A stretch of 64,000 nt of DNA from Pseudomonas fluorescens (GTDB lineage: Bacteria; Pseudomonadota; Gammaproteobacteria; Pseudomonadales; Pseudomonadaceae): positions 4,216,001 through 4,280,000 of the forward strand of contig NZ_CP008896.1 of the NCBI RefSeq assembly GCF_000730425.1, written 5' to 3'. The notes under the pieces were generated by a model. The model ran no database searches, was not told the DNA's origin, and worked only from the letters and a program-made list of their open reading frames with translations. Positions 38,934 to 47,360 of the stretch are shown here, in pieces; the stretch's first letter is position 1, and the number at the start of each line of letters is the position of its first letter. The translations under genes and the position numbers were made by a program.

Positions 38934-39413
38934 TTACCGATGACGGTTGTGATGTTTGTTCTTGCGATGGCCATAGGCATGCCCACGACCACGATGATCA
39001 TCACGGTCGTAGCGGCGGTTATCGCGCCCGCGATAGCGACGGTCGTCGTCATCGCTTTTGTTGCCCATGTAGTTACCCAGGGCGCCGCCGGCACCACCGC
39101 CTGCCGCTGCGCCGATCAGGCTGCCGGTGCTGCCGCCGACACTGCGTCCGACCACGTTGCCGCCTGCTGCGCCCAGGGCGCCGCCGATGGCTGCTTCGCC
39201 ACGGCTGCGTTTGTCTGCACCTACTGCGCTACCGCCGGCGCCACCCAGGGCGGCACCAATGGCCGAACCGGTATTGCCGCCGATCTGCTGGCCGACGACT
39301 GAGCCTAGAACCCCGCCCAATGCGCCGCCTACACCGGCTTCGGTGGTGCCGCCGGCCATGGCTGCGCCACTGACCAGGCCAAGGGACAACAAGAGAATCG
39401 AGGAGAACTTCAT
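38934..39413 (-). CDS. Exported glycine-zipper protein with His/Arg/Asp-rich tail
   Basis: The 159-residue protein has a signal peptide (LLSLGLVSGAAMAG). Four glycine-zipper blocks follow (GVGGALGGVLGSVVGQQIGG; GSAIGAALGGAGGSAVGA; AAIGGALGAAGGNVVGRSVG; GSLIGAAAGGGAGGALGNYM), as in membrane-inserting zipper proteins. The last 45 residues are charged and histidine-rich (HRGRGHAYGHRKNKHHNRHR), which could bind metal or polyanions. The ATG follows AGGTTC. A palindrome TTGTATACAA lies about 80 bases upstream. Function unknown. Confidence 0.8.
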   Translation of the reverse strand: MKFSSILLLSLGLVSGAAMAGGTTEAGVGGALGGVLGSVVGQQIGGNTGSAIGAALGGAGGSAVGADKRSRGEAAIGGALGAAGGNVVGRSVGGSTGSLIGAAAGGGAGGALGNYMGNKSDDDDRRYRGRDNRRYDRDDHRGRGHAYGHRKNKHHNRHR

Positions 39414-39511
39414 AGGTGAACCTCAAGGGGATGACGGCGCGATCCTGAGGTTGTAGGAGTGTTCTTACAATCGAAATCCGACCAGTGGTGTGGGTTGTAT
39501 ACAATTAGCTA

Positions 39512-39600
39512 AGTGGCTGTTTTTTCTAGGGAACTTAAGTCATTTTTGTCGGTCTTTAGCTACTTAGGGACGGCCGCTTTTATGCAAAAGCGGCCTTTTT
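39512..39600 (+). ncRNA. Candidate small RNA ending in an orphan terminator
   Basis: A strong terminator stands alone on the plus strand: GGCCGCTTTT (39572-39581), loop ATGC, AAAAGCGGCC (39586-39595), then TTTTTT. The nearest plus-strand gene ends 750 bases upstream, beyond a gene in the opposite direction. TACAAT at 39500-39505, within the palindrome TTGTATACAA (39495-39504), is a good -10 box, with no good -35. A start near 39512 would give an RNA of about 90 bases with a further CTAAGT/ACTTAG stem. No open frame fits. The start is inferred only. Confidence 0.45.
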
Positions 39601-39631
39601 TGTGCCCACGATTTACTACCACCACTGCTCT

Positions 39632-39657
39632 TGTAGGAGCCGGCTTGCCGGCGATGA
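39632..39657. repeat. Single REP, GTAGGAGCCGGCTTGCC class
   Basis: TGTAGGAGCCGGCTTGCCGG followed by CGATGA is one half of the REPIN seen elsewhere; no inverted partner is nearby. Confidence 0.75.
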
Positions 39658-39708
39658 GGTCGCAGAGATCACCTGCAATCTCTGGAGCGCAATCGTCGGC
39701 AATGGATC

Positions 39709-42057
39709 TCAGGCTGTACGCGCCATTATCAAGCCACTCTCGCTGGCCGCTTCCAGGCGAATCGCCACGAACTTGGAGGTAGGCGTATGGCTGCCATCCC
39801 CAGTACTTTCCAGCGGCACCAGCGGGTTGACCTCCGGATAGTAGGCCGCCGCCTGCCCCGCCGGAATATCGAACGCCAGCAAGGTGAAGCCCTTGACCCG
39901 CCGTTCGCGGCCATCGTCCCAGATCGACACGATATCGGCCTTCTGCCCTGGCTTGAAGCCCAGGCGGATGATGTCCGCTTCGTTGACGAACAGCACGTCG
40001 CGCTGACCCTTGACCCCGCGATAGCGGTCATCCAGGCCGTAGATGGTGGTGTTGTACTGATCATGGGAACGCATCGATTGCATGATCAGGTCGGGCAACT
40101 GGCCAGTGGCGCGGGTGCGTTCGTGCACCAGGTCCTTGGGCAGGATGTTGGCGCGGAAGTTGGCGCGGCCTGACGGTGTGTTCCAACGGCGGGCGCCGGC
40201 GCTGTTGCCCAGGTAGAAACCCCCTGGGTGCTGCACGCGCTCATTGAAATCCTTGAAGCCGGGAATGGTATCGGCAATCAAGTCGCGGATGCGGCGGTAG
40301 TCGGCCACCAACCAGTTCCAGTCCACCGGCTGGCTGCCCAGGGTGGCGGCGGCGATGCCGGCGAGAATGGCCGGTTCCGACTTCATCAGCTTCGACAGCG
40401 GCTGCAACTGGCCATTGGAGCCGTGCACCATGCTGAAGGAGTCCTCCACCGTCACCGCTTGCGGGCCATCGGCTTGCATATCGATATCGGTACGGCCCAG
40501 GCATGGCAGGATCAAGGCTTGTTTACCATGGGCCAGGTGGCTGCGATTGAGTTTGGTGCTGATCTGTACCGTCAGGTCGCAGTTGCTCAGGGCCTGGAAA
40601 GTGCGAGGGCTGTCAGGCGTGGCTTGGGCAAAGTTGCCACCCAGGCCGATAAACACCTTGGCACGACCTTCGAGCATGGCGTGGATCGCTTCGACCACGT
40701 TATGCCCGTTTTCACGGGGCACCTTGAACTGGAAACGGCGTTCCAGGGCATCCAGAAAGGCCACGGGTGGCCGTTCGTTGATGCCCATGGTGCGGTCGCC
40801 CTGCACGTTACTGTGGCCACGCACCGGGCACAAGCCGGCACCTGGTCGGCCAATGTTGCCGCGCAACAGCATCAGGTTGGCGATTTCCTGGATGGTCGGC
40901 ACCGAGTGACGATGCTGGGTAATACCCATCGCCCAGCACATGATCACGTTCTTGCCTTTGGCGTACATCCGCGCGGCTTTTTCGATCTCGACCAGCGGCA
41001 GGCCGGACTGCTCGACAATTTCCTCCCAGGAGGTGTCGTCGATCCTGGCCAGGTAATCCAGCACGTTGACGGTGTGCTCATTGAGGAAGTCGTGATCGAA
41101 CACCGCTTCCTTGCCTTCGGCCTGGGCCTGGCGCTCCCACAGCAGGAGGAATTTGGCCATGCCGCGCAAGATGGCCATGTCGCCACCCAGCGCCGGACGG
41201 AAATACGCCGTGTTGGTGGGCTTGTCGCCGTTGGTGAGCATTTCCAGCGGGTGTTGCGGGTGCTGGAAGCGCTCCAGGCCACGCTCTTTGAGCGGGTTGA
41301 TACACACCACCTGGGCGCCGCGCTTCACCGCTTCGCGCAGTGGTTCGAGCATACGCGGATGGTTGGTGCCGGGGTTCTGGCCCCAGACGAAAATCGCGTC
41401 GGCGTGTTCAAAGTCGTCAAAGGTCACGGTGCCTTTGCCGACACCCACGCTTTGCGCCAGGGCCACGCCGCTGGCTTCGTGGCACATGTTCGAGCAGTCC
41501 GGGAAGTTGTTGGTGCCGTAGGCACGCACGAACAACTGATACAGGTACGCGGCTTCATTGCTGGCGCGGCCCGAGGTATAGAACTCGGCCATGTCGGGGC
41601 TTGGCAAGGCTCGCAAGTGCTGGCCGATCAGGTCGAAGGCCGATTCCCAACTGATGGGCGTGTAGCGGTCAGTCTCGGCGTCGTAGCTCATTGGCTCGGT
41701 CAGGCGGCCCTGGTACTCCAGCCAATAGTCGCTTTGCTCCAGCAGCGCGTTGACGCTGTGTTTAGCGAAGAACGCCGCATCCACCCGGCGTTTGGTGGCT
41801 TCCCAGTTGACCGCCTTGGCGCCGTTCTCGCAGAACTTGACCATGCCGCTTTCCGGCGAGTCGCCCCAGGCGCAGCCCGGGCAGTCGAAGCCGCCGTTCT
41901 GGTTGGTCTTGAGCATCATGCGGATATTTTTCAGCGCGTTGTCGCTGGTCAGCCACGCTTGCGCCACGCTGATCAGCGCGCCCCAGCCGCCAGCCGGGCC
42001 TTTATAGGGCTTGTAGCGTGGGATCGGGGTTTGGTCGGCTTGGTGATGATTGCTCAT
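39709..42057 (-). CDS. Formate-dehydrogenase-like molybdopterin oxidoreductase (YdeP/FdhF family)
   Basis: The 782-residue protein starts at the ATG at 42057, overlapping the fdhD stop by four bases. It belongs to the FdhF/YdeP family of molybdopterin-guanine-dinucleotide enzymes. An N-terminal cysteine cluster (C59, C62, C76 in GFDCPGCAWGD and VKFCENG) and the cofactor-binding segments VWGQNPGTNHPRML and MCWAMGITQHRHSV are visible, with the C-terminal molydopterin-binding domain at the end. It is an acid-resistance or formate-linked oxidoreductase in relatives; the exact substrate is unproven. No Tat signal is seen, so it is cytoplasmic. Confidence 0.88.
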   Translation of the reverse strand: MSNHHQADQTPIPRYKPYKGPAGGWGALISVAQAWLTSDNALKNIRMMLKTNQNGGFDCPGCAWGDSPESGMVKFCENGAKAVNWEATKRRVDAAFFAKHSVNALLEQSDYWLEYQGRLTEPMSYDAETDRYTPISWESAFDLIGQHLRALPSPDMAEFYTSGRASNEAAYLYQLFVRAYGTNNFPDCSNMCHEASGVALAQSVGVGKGTVTFDDFEHADAIFVWGQNPGTNHPRMLEPLREAVKRGAQVVCINPLKERGLERFQHPQHPLEMLTNGDKPTNTAYFRPALGGDMAILRGMAKFLLLWERQAQAEGKEAVFDHDFLNEHTVNVLDYLARIDDTSWEEIVEQSGLPLVEIEKAARMYAKGKNVIMCWAMGITQHRHSVPTIQEIANLMLLRGNIGRPGAGLCPVRGHSNVQGDRTMGINERPPVAFLDALERRFQFKVPRENGHNVVEAIHAMLEGRAKVFIGLGGNFAQATPDSPRTFQALSNCDLTVQISTKLNRSHLAHGKQALILPCLGRTDIDMQADGPQAVTVEDSFSMVHGSNGQLQPLSKLMKSEPAILAGIAAATLGSQPVDWNWLVADYRRIRDLIADTIPGFKDFNERVQHPGGFYLGNSAGARRWNTPSGRANFRANILPKDLVHERTRATGQLPDLIMQSMRSHDQYNTTIYGLDDRYRGVKGQRDVLFVNEADIIRLGFKPGQKADIVSIWDDGRERRVKGFTLLAFDIPAGQAAAYYPEVNPLVPLESTGDGSHTPTSKFVAIRLEAASESGLIMARTA

Positions 42058-42893
42058 GGCTGGTACTCCATCGCAGGGCTGTAGACCCGCGGCGCGCTTT
42101 TGTGCGGCAGGTGGATAAGATTGAGGTTGTGTCGGCGTGCCCATTGCAGGGCCAGGCCGGTAGGCGACGACAGGCTGACCAGGGTCTGGATACCCGCGCG
42201 CAGGACTTTCTGGATCAATTCGAGGCTGCAACGGCTGGTGACAATTGCCACGCCGCCGGCGGTCGGGATGCGCTGGCGGACCAGGGCGCCGATCAGTTTG
42301 TCCAGGGCGTTATGTCGGCCGATGTCTTCGCGGCCCAGCAGCAGTTCGCCGTGGTTATTCATGAATACCGCCGCATGCACCGCGCCGCTGTATTGGCCCA
42401 ACGGCTGAAAGGCGCTGATGCGCTGGCGCAAGCCCTCCAGCCAGGCGGCAGGCGGCAGTGGGGCGCCAGGCAGCACCTGAAGGTCCGGCAGTGCCTGCTC
42501 CACCGCTTCCACGCCACACAGGCCGCAGCCGCTGGTGCCGGCCAGTTGCCGGCGCTGTTGCTTGAGGTTCCAGAAGGCACGGCTGGAGATCTGCACCTGG
42601 GCGTACTGGGCTGAGCCTGTGCCACTCAGTTGCAGGTCGTAGATATCGCTGATGTCACTGATGATGCCGCTGCCCAGACTGAAACCGACGATAAAGTCTT
42701 CAAGATCGGTGGGCGTCACTAGCATCACGGCCTGGCTGATGTCGTTATAGGCAATCGCCAACGCGACTTCCTCGGCCAGCGCGGTGCTGGCCGATTGTGT
42801 ACGGTCGAGGTTGCAATACTGATAACTCTGGCTGGCGGCGGGCGCGGGCGTTGTCAGGGCGGGCGCCGCGCACGCTGGGCGCTGGGCGGTCAT
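42054..42893 (-). CDS. fdhD: FdhD, sulfurtransferase for formate dehydrogenase maturation
   Basis: FdhD passes sulfur from IscS to the molybdenum cofactor and is required for active formate dehydrogenase. The 279-residue protein has the essential cysteine pair C123 and C126 in the CGLCG loop, and the conserved GREDIGRHNALDKLIG segment. It precedes and overlaps the molybdoenzyme gene, so the cofactor modifier and its client are co-expressed. Confidence 0.93.
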   Translation of the reverse strand: MTAQRPACAAPALTTPAPAASQSYQYCNLDRTQSASTALAEEVALAIAYNDISQAVMLVTPTDLEDFIVGFSLGSGIISDISDIYDLQLSGTGSAQYAQVQISSRAFWNLKQQRRQLAGTSGCGLCGVEAVEQALPDLQVLPGAPLPPAAWLEGLRQRISAFQPLGQYSGAVHAAVFMNNHGELLLGREDIGRHNALDKLIGALVRQRIPTAGGVAIVTSRCSLELIQKVLRAGIQTLVSLSSPTGLALQWARRHNLNLIHLPHKSAPRVYSPAMEYQP

Positions 42894-42990
42894 GAAGTCT
42901 AGTCACCGGCGAAGTGTTCAGAGTGAAGACTAGGCGCGACAAAGGGTCGCGTCTAATCGCCAGTACTGATCTACCGATAGATGACGTCGA

Positions 42991-43878
42991 TCAAGGTTCC
43001 AGTAGCGATTTTTGATAAAGCGCGAAACACGCCTCCGCCAGCGCCGAGCGCGGCGCACTGCGGCGCATGATCAGCCCCAGCTTGGCCAGGGTCTGGGCGT
43101 TTTCGATGGGTTGCAGGCGCAGGTGTTCGGTCAGGGCGTCGAGGCCGCCGTCCAGGGGCATCACCGCACAGCACAGGCCGCCATGCACGGCCTGCAGCAA
43201 CTGATGGACGGCATCGGTTTGCAGCAAGGGTTGGGGGGTCAGGCCGCGGCTGTGGAAGTTATGGTCGATGGACTGGCGAAAGTGCATGCCGCTGGTGAGC
43301 ATGCCCAGGGGCAGTTCGATCAGCGCCTCCCAGCTCAGGGGCTTTTCGCCGAAACTGAAGAACCGTTGGTCGTACAGCAAACCCATGCGTGTCTCGTCCA
43401 GGGCCAGGGAGTCAAAGCGCTCGGCGTCCAGGCGCTCGAGGTAAGACACGCCCAGGTCCAGGCGATTGCTCGCCAGTTGTTCGAGGATCTGCTCGGAGCT
43501 CAGGGCCGATAGCTCAAAGCGCAGGCTGGGATGCTGCTTGTGCAGTTGTTGCATCAAGGCCAGCGGATCGAAGCTCGACAGTGGCACCACCCCCAGGCGC
43601 AATGTCCCCACCAGGTTGCCCCGGCAGGCCGCCGCTTCGGCCTGCAGGCCGTCATAGGCTGCGAGCACCGTACGTGCCCAGGCCAACACGCGCTCGCCGG
43701 GGGCGGTAAAGCCCTCGAAACGCTGGCCGCGATTGACCAGCGGTAGCTCCAGCTCTTCTTCCAGGCTGCGCAGGCGCATCGACAGGGTCGGCTGGGTAAT
43801 GTGGCAGCGCGCGGCCGCCTGGCCGAAGTGACGGGTTTCGTCGAGGGCGATGAGGAATTTCAGCTGCTTGATGTCCAT
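42991..43878 (-). CDS. LysR-type transcriptional regulator
   Basis: The 295-residue protein has an N-terminal winged helix-turn-helix ([20 protein letters not shown], then [17 protein letters not shown]) and a LysR substrate-binding domain. It lies 97 bases upstream of fdhD on the same strand, so it may control fdhD and the molybdoenzyme, or be co-transcribed with them. The effector is not evident. Within the family it is nearest in flavour to OxyR/CynR-type regulators. Confidence 0.85.
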   Translation of the reverse strand: MDIKQLKFLIALDETRHFGQAAARCHITQPTLSMRLRSLEEELELPLVNRGQRFEGFTAPGERVLAWARTVLAAYDGLQAEAAACRGNLVGTLRLGVVPLSSFDPLALMQQLHKQHPSLRFELSALSSEQILEQLASNRLDLGVSYLERLDAERFDSLALDETRMGLLYDQRFFSFGEKPLSWEALIELPLGMLTSGMHFRQSIDHNFHSRGLTPQPLLQTDAVHQLLQAVHGGLCCAVMPLDGGLDALTEHLRLQPIENAQTLAKLGLIMRRSAPRSALAEACFALYQKSLLEP

Positions 43879-44013
43879 CTTCGCTCCGGGGGCTCTTATT
43901 CCAATGGCGGGGGGATTCTAGCGCGTTTGCGTCATTGGTCGGACTGGAACCAAGGTCTGGAAGACTGGTCTAGTCTTTGGCATCTGGAAACCCAATCCCA
44001 AGGAGAGCGCACT

Positions 44014-44454
44014 ATGAGTCTTTTTAGCTTTATCAAAGAAGCCGGCGAGAAAATCGTTGATCTGTTGACGCCGGGCAATGCGAACGCGAGTGAGCAGTTG
44101 AAGGACCACGTTGCCAAGGTCGGTCTGGGTAATCCGAATGTGCAGACCACGGTGGACGGCGACAAGGTGACAGTCACCGGTGAAGTCGCCAGCCAGGAAG
44201 AAAAAGAGAAGATTCTGCTGGCGCTGGGCAATATCGCCGGCGTGGCGACTGTGGACGATCAAATCACTGTGGCCGGGCCTGTAGTTGTGGCTTCGCGCTT
44301 TGTTGTGGTGAAAAGCGGCGATACCCTCAGCGCGATCTCCAAGACCGTTTATGGCGATGCCAACAAGTACAACAAAATCTTCGAGGCCAACAAGCCGCTG
44401 CTGTCGCACCCGGACAAAATCTACCCAGGGCAGACGCTGCGTATTCCTGAGTAA
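44014..44454 (+). CDS. BON-LysM protein (Kbp/YgaU-like)
   Basis: The 146-residue protein follows AAGGAGAG. It has a short N-terminal helix, a BON domain (about 25-90; [16 protein letters not shown]) and a C-terminal LysM domain (about 95-144; [29 protein letters not shown]). This is the architecture of E. coli Kbp/YgaU, a cytoplasmic potassium-binding protein. There is no signal peptide, so it is probably cytoplasmic despite the LysM domain. Confidence 0.88.
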   Translation: MSLFSFIKEAGEKIVDLLTPGNANASEQLKDHVAKVGLGNPNVQTTVDGDKVTVTGEVASQEEKEKILLALGNIAGVATVDDQITVAGPVVVASRFVVVKSGDTLSAISKTVYGDANKYNKIFEANKPLLSHPDKIYPGQTLRIPE

Positions 44455-44474
44455 TACCCGGGGCAACCAAATAA

Positions 44475-44563
44475 TGTAGAAGCGGGCTTGCCCGCGATTG
44501 CGGTGAGTCAGAGACAGATTTGCTGACTGACATACCGCTATCGCGGGCAAGCCCGCTCCTACA
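44475..44563. repeat. REPIN, mixed-class ends
   Basis: TGTAGAAGCGGGCTTGCCCG and its inverted partner CGGGCAAGCCCGCTCCTACA enclose CGGTGAGTCAG and CTGACATACCG. It separates the convergent LysM and HAD genes. Confidence 0.9.
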
Positions 44564-44580
44564 AGGTGTCACACCTGGCT

Positions 44581-45243
44581 TCAGAGTCCGCCGATCAACT
44601 CCCGGTAATCCCCGACTGCATCGAACTCTGCCGTGTCCTTCGGCCCTTTGCGGCTGTCCGGCTGTTTGACCGCCAGCAAATGCCCTACGCCAAAATCCCG
44701 CGCACTGCGCAGAATCGGCAAGGTGTCGTCGATAAACAGGCTGCGCGACGGGTCGAAGCCGATATCCGCGTGCAATGCGTCCCAGAATTGTGGATTTTCC
44801 TTGGCAAAGCCATAGTCATGGGAACTGATCAGCCGCTCGAAATACGGCGCCAGTTCAATGCGCTCCAACTTCAACGACAGCGAGTCGCGATGGGCATTGG
44901 TGATCAGGATCACGCGCTTGCCAGCCTGCTTGATCGCCGCCAGAAAGGTGTCGGCGTCGGGGCGCAGGGCAATCAGGTGAGCGGTTTCCAGCTTGAGTTC
45001 GCGCACCGGGATCTTCAGCTCGGCGCTCCAGAAGTCCAGGCAATACCATTGCAACTGTCCGGCGTTACGCTCGAACAGCGGCTGCAATTCCATCTCGGCC
45101 ATGGCCTGGCTCACCCCGTGCAGTTCGGCATAGCGCCGGGGCAGGTGTTCCATCCAGAAGTGGTTGTCGAAATGCAGGTCGAGCAAGGTGCCGTCCATGT
45201 CCAGCAGGACGGTATCGATATCGGACCAGGGCAGTGGAGGCAT
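44581..45243 (-). CDS. HAD-family GMP/IMP nucleotidase (YrfG-like)
   Basis: The 220-residue protein has the HAD nucleophile motif LLDMDGTLLDL with D15 and D17, motif II LITNAHR, and motif III/IV around SLFIDDTLPILRSA. Its length and helical cap match YrfG, a purine nucleotide 5'-nucleotidase. It diverges from nudE 90 bases away, a linkage common in Pseudomonas. The start at 45243 is the only ATG near AGGTG-type spacing. Confidence 0.85.
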   Translation of the reverse strand: MPPLPWSDIDTVLLDMDGTLLDLHFDNHFWMEHLPRRYAELHGVSQAMAEMELQPLFERNAGQLQWYCLDFWSAELKIPVRELKLETAHLIALRPDADTFLAAIKQAGKRVILITNAHRDSLSLKLERIELAPYFERLISSHDYGFAKENPQFWDALHADIGFDPSRSLFIDDTLPILRSARDFGVGHLLAVKQPDSRKGPKDTAEFDAVGDYRELIGGL

Positions 45244-45333
45244 GGTGGGTTCCCAGCAGGTGAGTAAATATATCCGACACAGACAATCGGAAAAGCCACG
45301 GTATAGTAACCCGATCACGCCAAGGAGCCCTTT

Positions 45334-45900
45334 ATGCGCCAGAAACCCACCGTCCTCGCCCGCGAAATTGTCGCCAGTAGTCGTTTGTTCCGTGTGGAGG
45401 AAGTGCAGTTGCGCTTTTCCAATGGCGTTGAGCGGACCTACGAGCGCCTGGTGGGCCGTGGCGCAGGGTATGGCGCGGTGATGATCGTGGCGATGATCGA
45501 CGCTGACCATGCGCTGCTGGTGGAAGAATACTGCGGCGGTACCGATGAGTATGAGTTGTCCTTGCCCAAGGGCCTGATCGAGCCGGGCGAAGATGTGCTG
45601 GCGGCGGCAGACCGCGAACTCAAGGAGGAGGCGGGTTATGGTGCACGGCAGTTGGAACACCTGACTGAACTGTCCCTTTCCCCTGGCTACATGAGCCAGA
45701 AAATCCAGGTGGTGCTGGCCACCGAGCTGTACGAAGAACGCCTGGAGGGCGATGAGCCCGAGCCGATGCGCGTGGACCGGGTCAACCTGCGCGAACTGGC
45801 ACAACTGGCGCAAAATGCGCAGTTCAGTGAAGGCCGCGCCCTGGCGGCGTTGTACCTGGTACGTGACCTGTTGACCCAGCGCGGAGCCTACCAGCCATGA
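45334..45900 (+). CDS. nudE: NudE, ADP compounds hydrolase
   Basis: NudE hydrolyses ADP-ribose, NADH and related dinucleotides. The 188-residue protein has a complete Nudix box at about residues 80-102 (GLIEPGED..., RELKEEAG) with AAGGAG near the start. Its stop overlaps cysQ by four bases. Together with cysQ it forms a nucleotide clean-up operon. Confidence 0.9.
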   Translation: MRQKPTVLAREIVASSRLFRVEEVQLRFSNGVERTYERLVGRGAGYGAVMIVAMIDADHALLVEEYCGGTDEYELSLPKGLIEPGEDVLAAADRELKEEAGYGARQLEHLTELSLSPGYMSQKIQVVLATELYEERLEGDEPEPMRVDRVNLRELAQLAQNAQFSEGRALAALYLVRDLLTQRGAYQP

Positions 45901-46733
45901 GCGAACTGTTCCTCGGCCACGCGTACATTGCCCCGGTGATTGAACTGGCCCGCCAGGCTGGCGAGGTCATCCTGCCGTACTGGCGCGCCGGTGTGGCCGT
46001 GACGGCCAAGGCCGATGATTCGCCGGTCACTGCCGCCGACCTGGCGGCCCATCACCTGATTCTCGCCGGCCTCACTGCGCTGGACCCGAGTATCCCGGTA
46101 CTGTCGGAAGAAGACGCCGATATCGACCAGAGCGTGCGTGCCGGTTGGCAGCGCTGGTGGTTGGTGGACCCGCTGGATGGCACCAAGGAATTTATCAGCG
46201 GCAGTGAAGAATTTACCGTCAACATCGCCTTGATCGAAGACGGTCGGGTGGTGTTTGGCGTGGTGTCGATGCCCACCAGTGGCCGTTGCTACTTCGGCGG
46301 CGCCGGGCTTGGGGCGTGGCGCTCCGACGTGAATGCGGCGCCCCGGCAGATCCAGGTGCGCCAGAAGCCGGCCGCAGGCGAGGCGTTCACCGTGGTCGCC
46401 AGTCGTCGTCATACCAGCCCCGAACAGGAGCGGTTGCTCGACGGGCTGAGTGAAGGGCTGGGAGCGTTGAAGCTGGCCAATATCGGCAGCTCCCTGAAGT
46501 TCTGCCTGTTGGCCGAAGGCAGCGCCGATTGCTATCCGCGCCTGGCGCCGACTTCGCAGTGGGACACTGCCGCCGCCCAGGGTGTGCTGGAGGGCGCTGG
46601 TGGCGAAGTGCTGGAGTTGAATGGCCAGCCGTTCAGCTACCCGGCACGGGCGTCGTTGTTGAACCCATTCTTCCTGGCCTTGCCGGCCAAGGCTGCCTGG
46701 CGCGAGCGCTTGCTTGCGCTGGCAAGGTCATAA
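45897..46733 (+). CDS. cysQ: CysQ, 3'(2'),5'-bisphosphate nucleotidase
   Basis: CysQ removes 3'-phosphoadenosine 5'-phosphate, the by-product of sulfate assimilation. The 278-residue protein has the metal site SEED (70-73) and the inositol-phosphatase signature WWLVDPLDGTKEFI with DPLDGT at 91-96, and a WDTAAAQGVLEGAGG C-terminal motif. It is translationally coupled to nudE. Confidence 0.93.
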   Translation: MSELFLGHAYIAPVIELARQAGEVILPYWRAGVAVTAKADDSPVTAADLAAHHLILAGLTALDPSIPVLSEEDADIDQSVRAGWQRWWLVDPLDGTKEFISGSEEFTVNIALIEDGRVVFGVVSMPTSGRCYFGGAGLGAWRSDVNAAPRQIQVRQKPAAGEAFTVVASRRHTSPEQERLLDGLSEGLGALKLANIGSSLKFCLLAEGSADCYPRLAPTSQWDTAAAQGVLEGAGGEVLELNGQPFSYPARASLLNPFFLALPAKAAWRERLLALARS

Positions 46734-46750
46734 ACCGCCGCGATCAAAAA

Positions 46751-46840
46751 TGTGGGAGCGGGCTTGCTCGCGAAAGCGGTGTGTCAGTCAGCACTTGTAT
46801 TGACTGATACACCGCTTTCGCGAGCAAGCCCGCTCCCATA
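46751..46840. repeat. REPIN, near-twin of 20615-20704 in opposite orientation
   Basis: A 90-base inverted REP pair after cysQ. Its reverse complement differs from the REPIN at 20615-20704 at only four positions, including the usually variable centre. Confidence 0.92.
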
Positions 46841-46878
46841 TAAGCCCTGTGCCCACATTGGTTCTGTGTTGCGGGGGG

Positions 46879-47334
46879 TTAGCGGTGCAGGACGTACTGC
46901 CCGGTAAAGATCACCGCCGGCTCTTCATGGCCCTCATTCACAACCCAGGTTTGCAGCGCCAGGCGCGCCCGGCCATGGCGCTGGTAGGTCGCCAAAAAAC
47001 GCTTCCACACCTTGTCTTGCGGCGCCTGGCAAATCGCCGTGGCGTCCTGGGTGACAGGCAGCGGGTAGCTGATCTGCCCCTCCTGGATCACGATGTGCCC
47101 GTCTTCAACCCCTTCCTCGCGCAATTGCAGATGCAGCCAGCCCCAGCCCGCCAAGACCGCGCCGCAGTACAGGCTGCCACCAAACATGGTGCTCTTGTGG
47201 TTGATATTGGCTTGCAGCGGTAAGTGCAGGCGCAGTTGCCGATCCTGCCAGTCGAGCACCTTGAGGCCCATCTCCCGGGTCAGGGGGATGTCATGGTGCA
47301 GAATGGATTCCAGGTAACGGCTATCGCGGCTCAT
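46879..47334 (-). CDS. YiiD-type thioesterase-domain protein
   Basis: The 151-residue protein starts at the ATG at 47334. It shows the thioesterase-like hotdog domain found at the C-terminus of YiiD, with NINHKSTMFGGSLYCGAVLAGW at about residues 43-64. It lacks the acetyltransferase part of YiiD. It lies 26 bases downstream of dctD on the same strand. Substrate unknown. Confidence 0.8.
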   Translation of the reverse strand: MSRDSRYLESILHHDIPLTREMGLKVLDWQDRQLRLHLPLQANINHKSTMFGGSLYCGAVLAGWGWLHLQLREEGVEDGHIVIQEGQISYPLPVTQDATAICQAPQDKVWKRFLATYQRHGRARLALQTWVVNEGHEEPAVIFTGQYVLHR

Positions 47335-47360
47335 GGCGGTCTCTTGGCAGGTGGAAAAGG

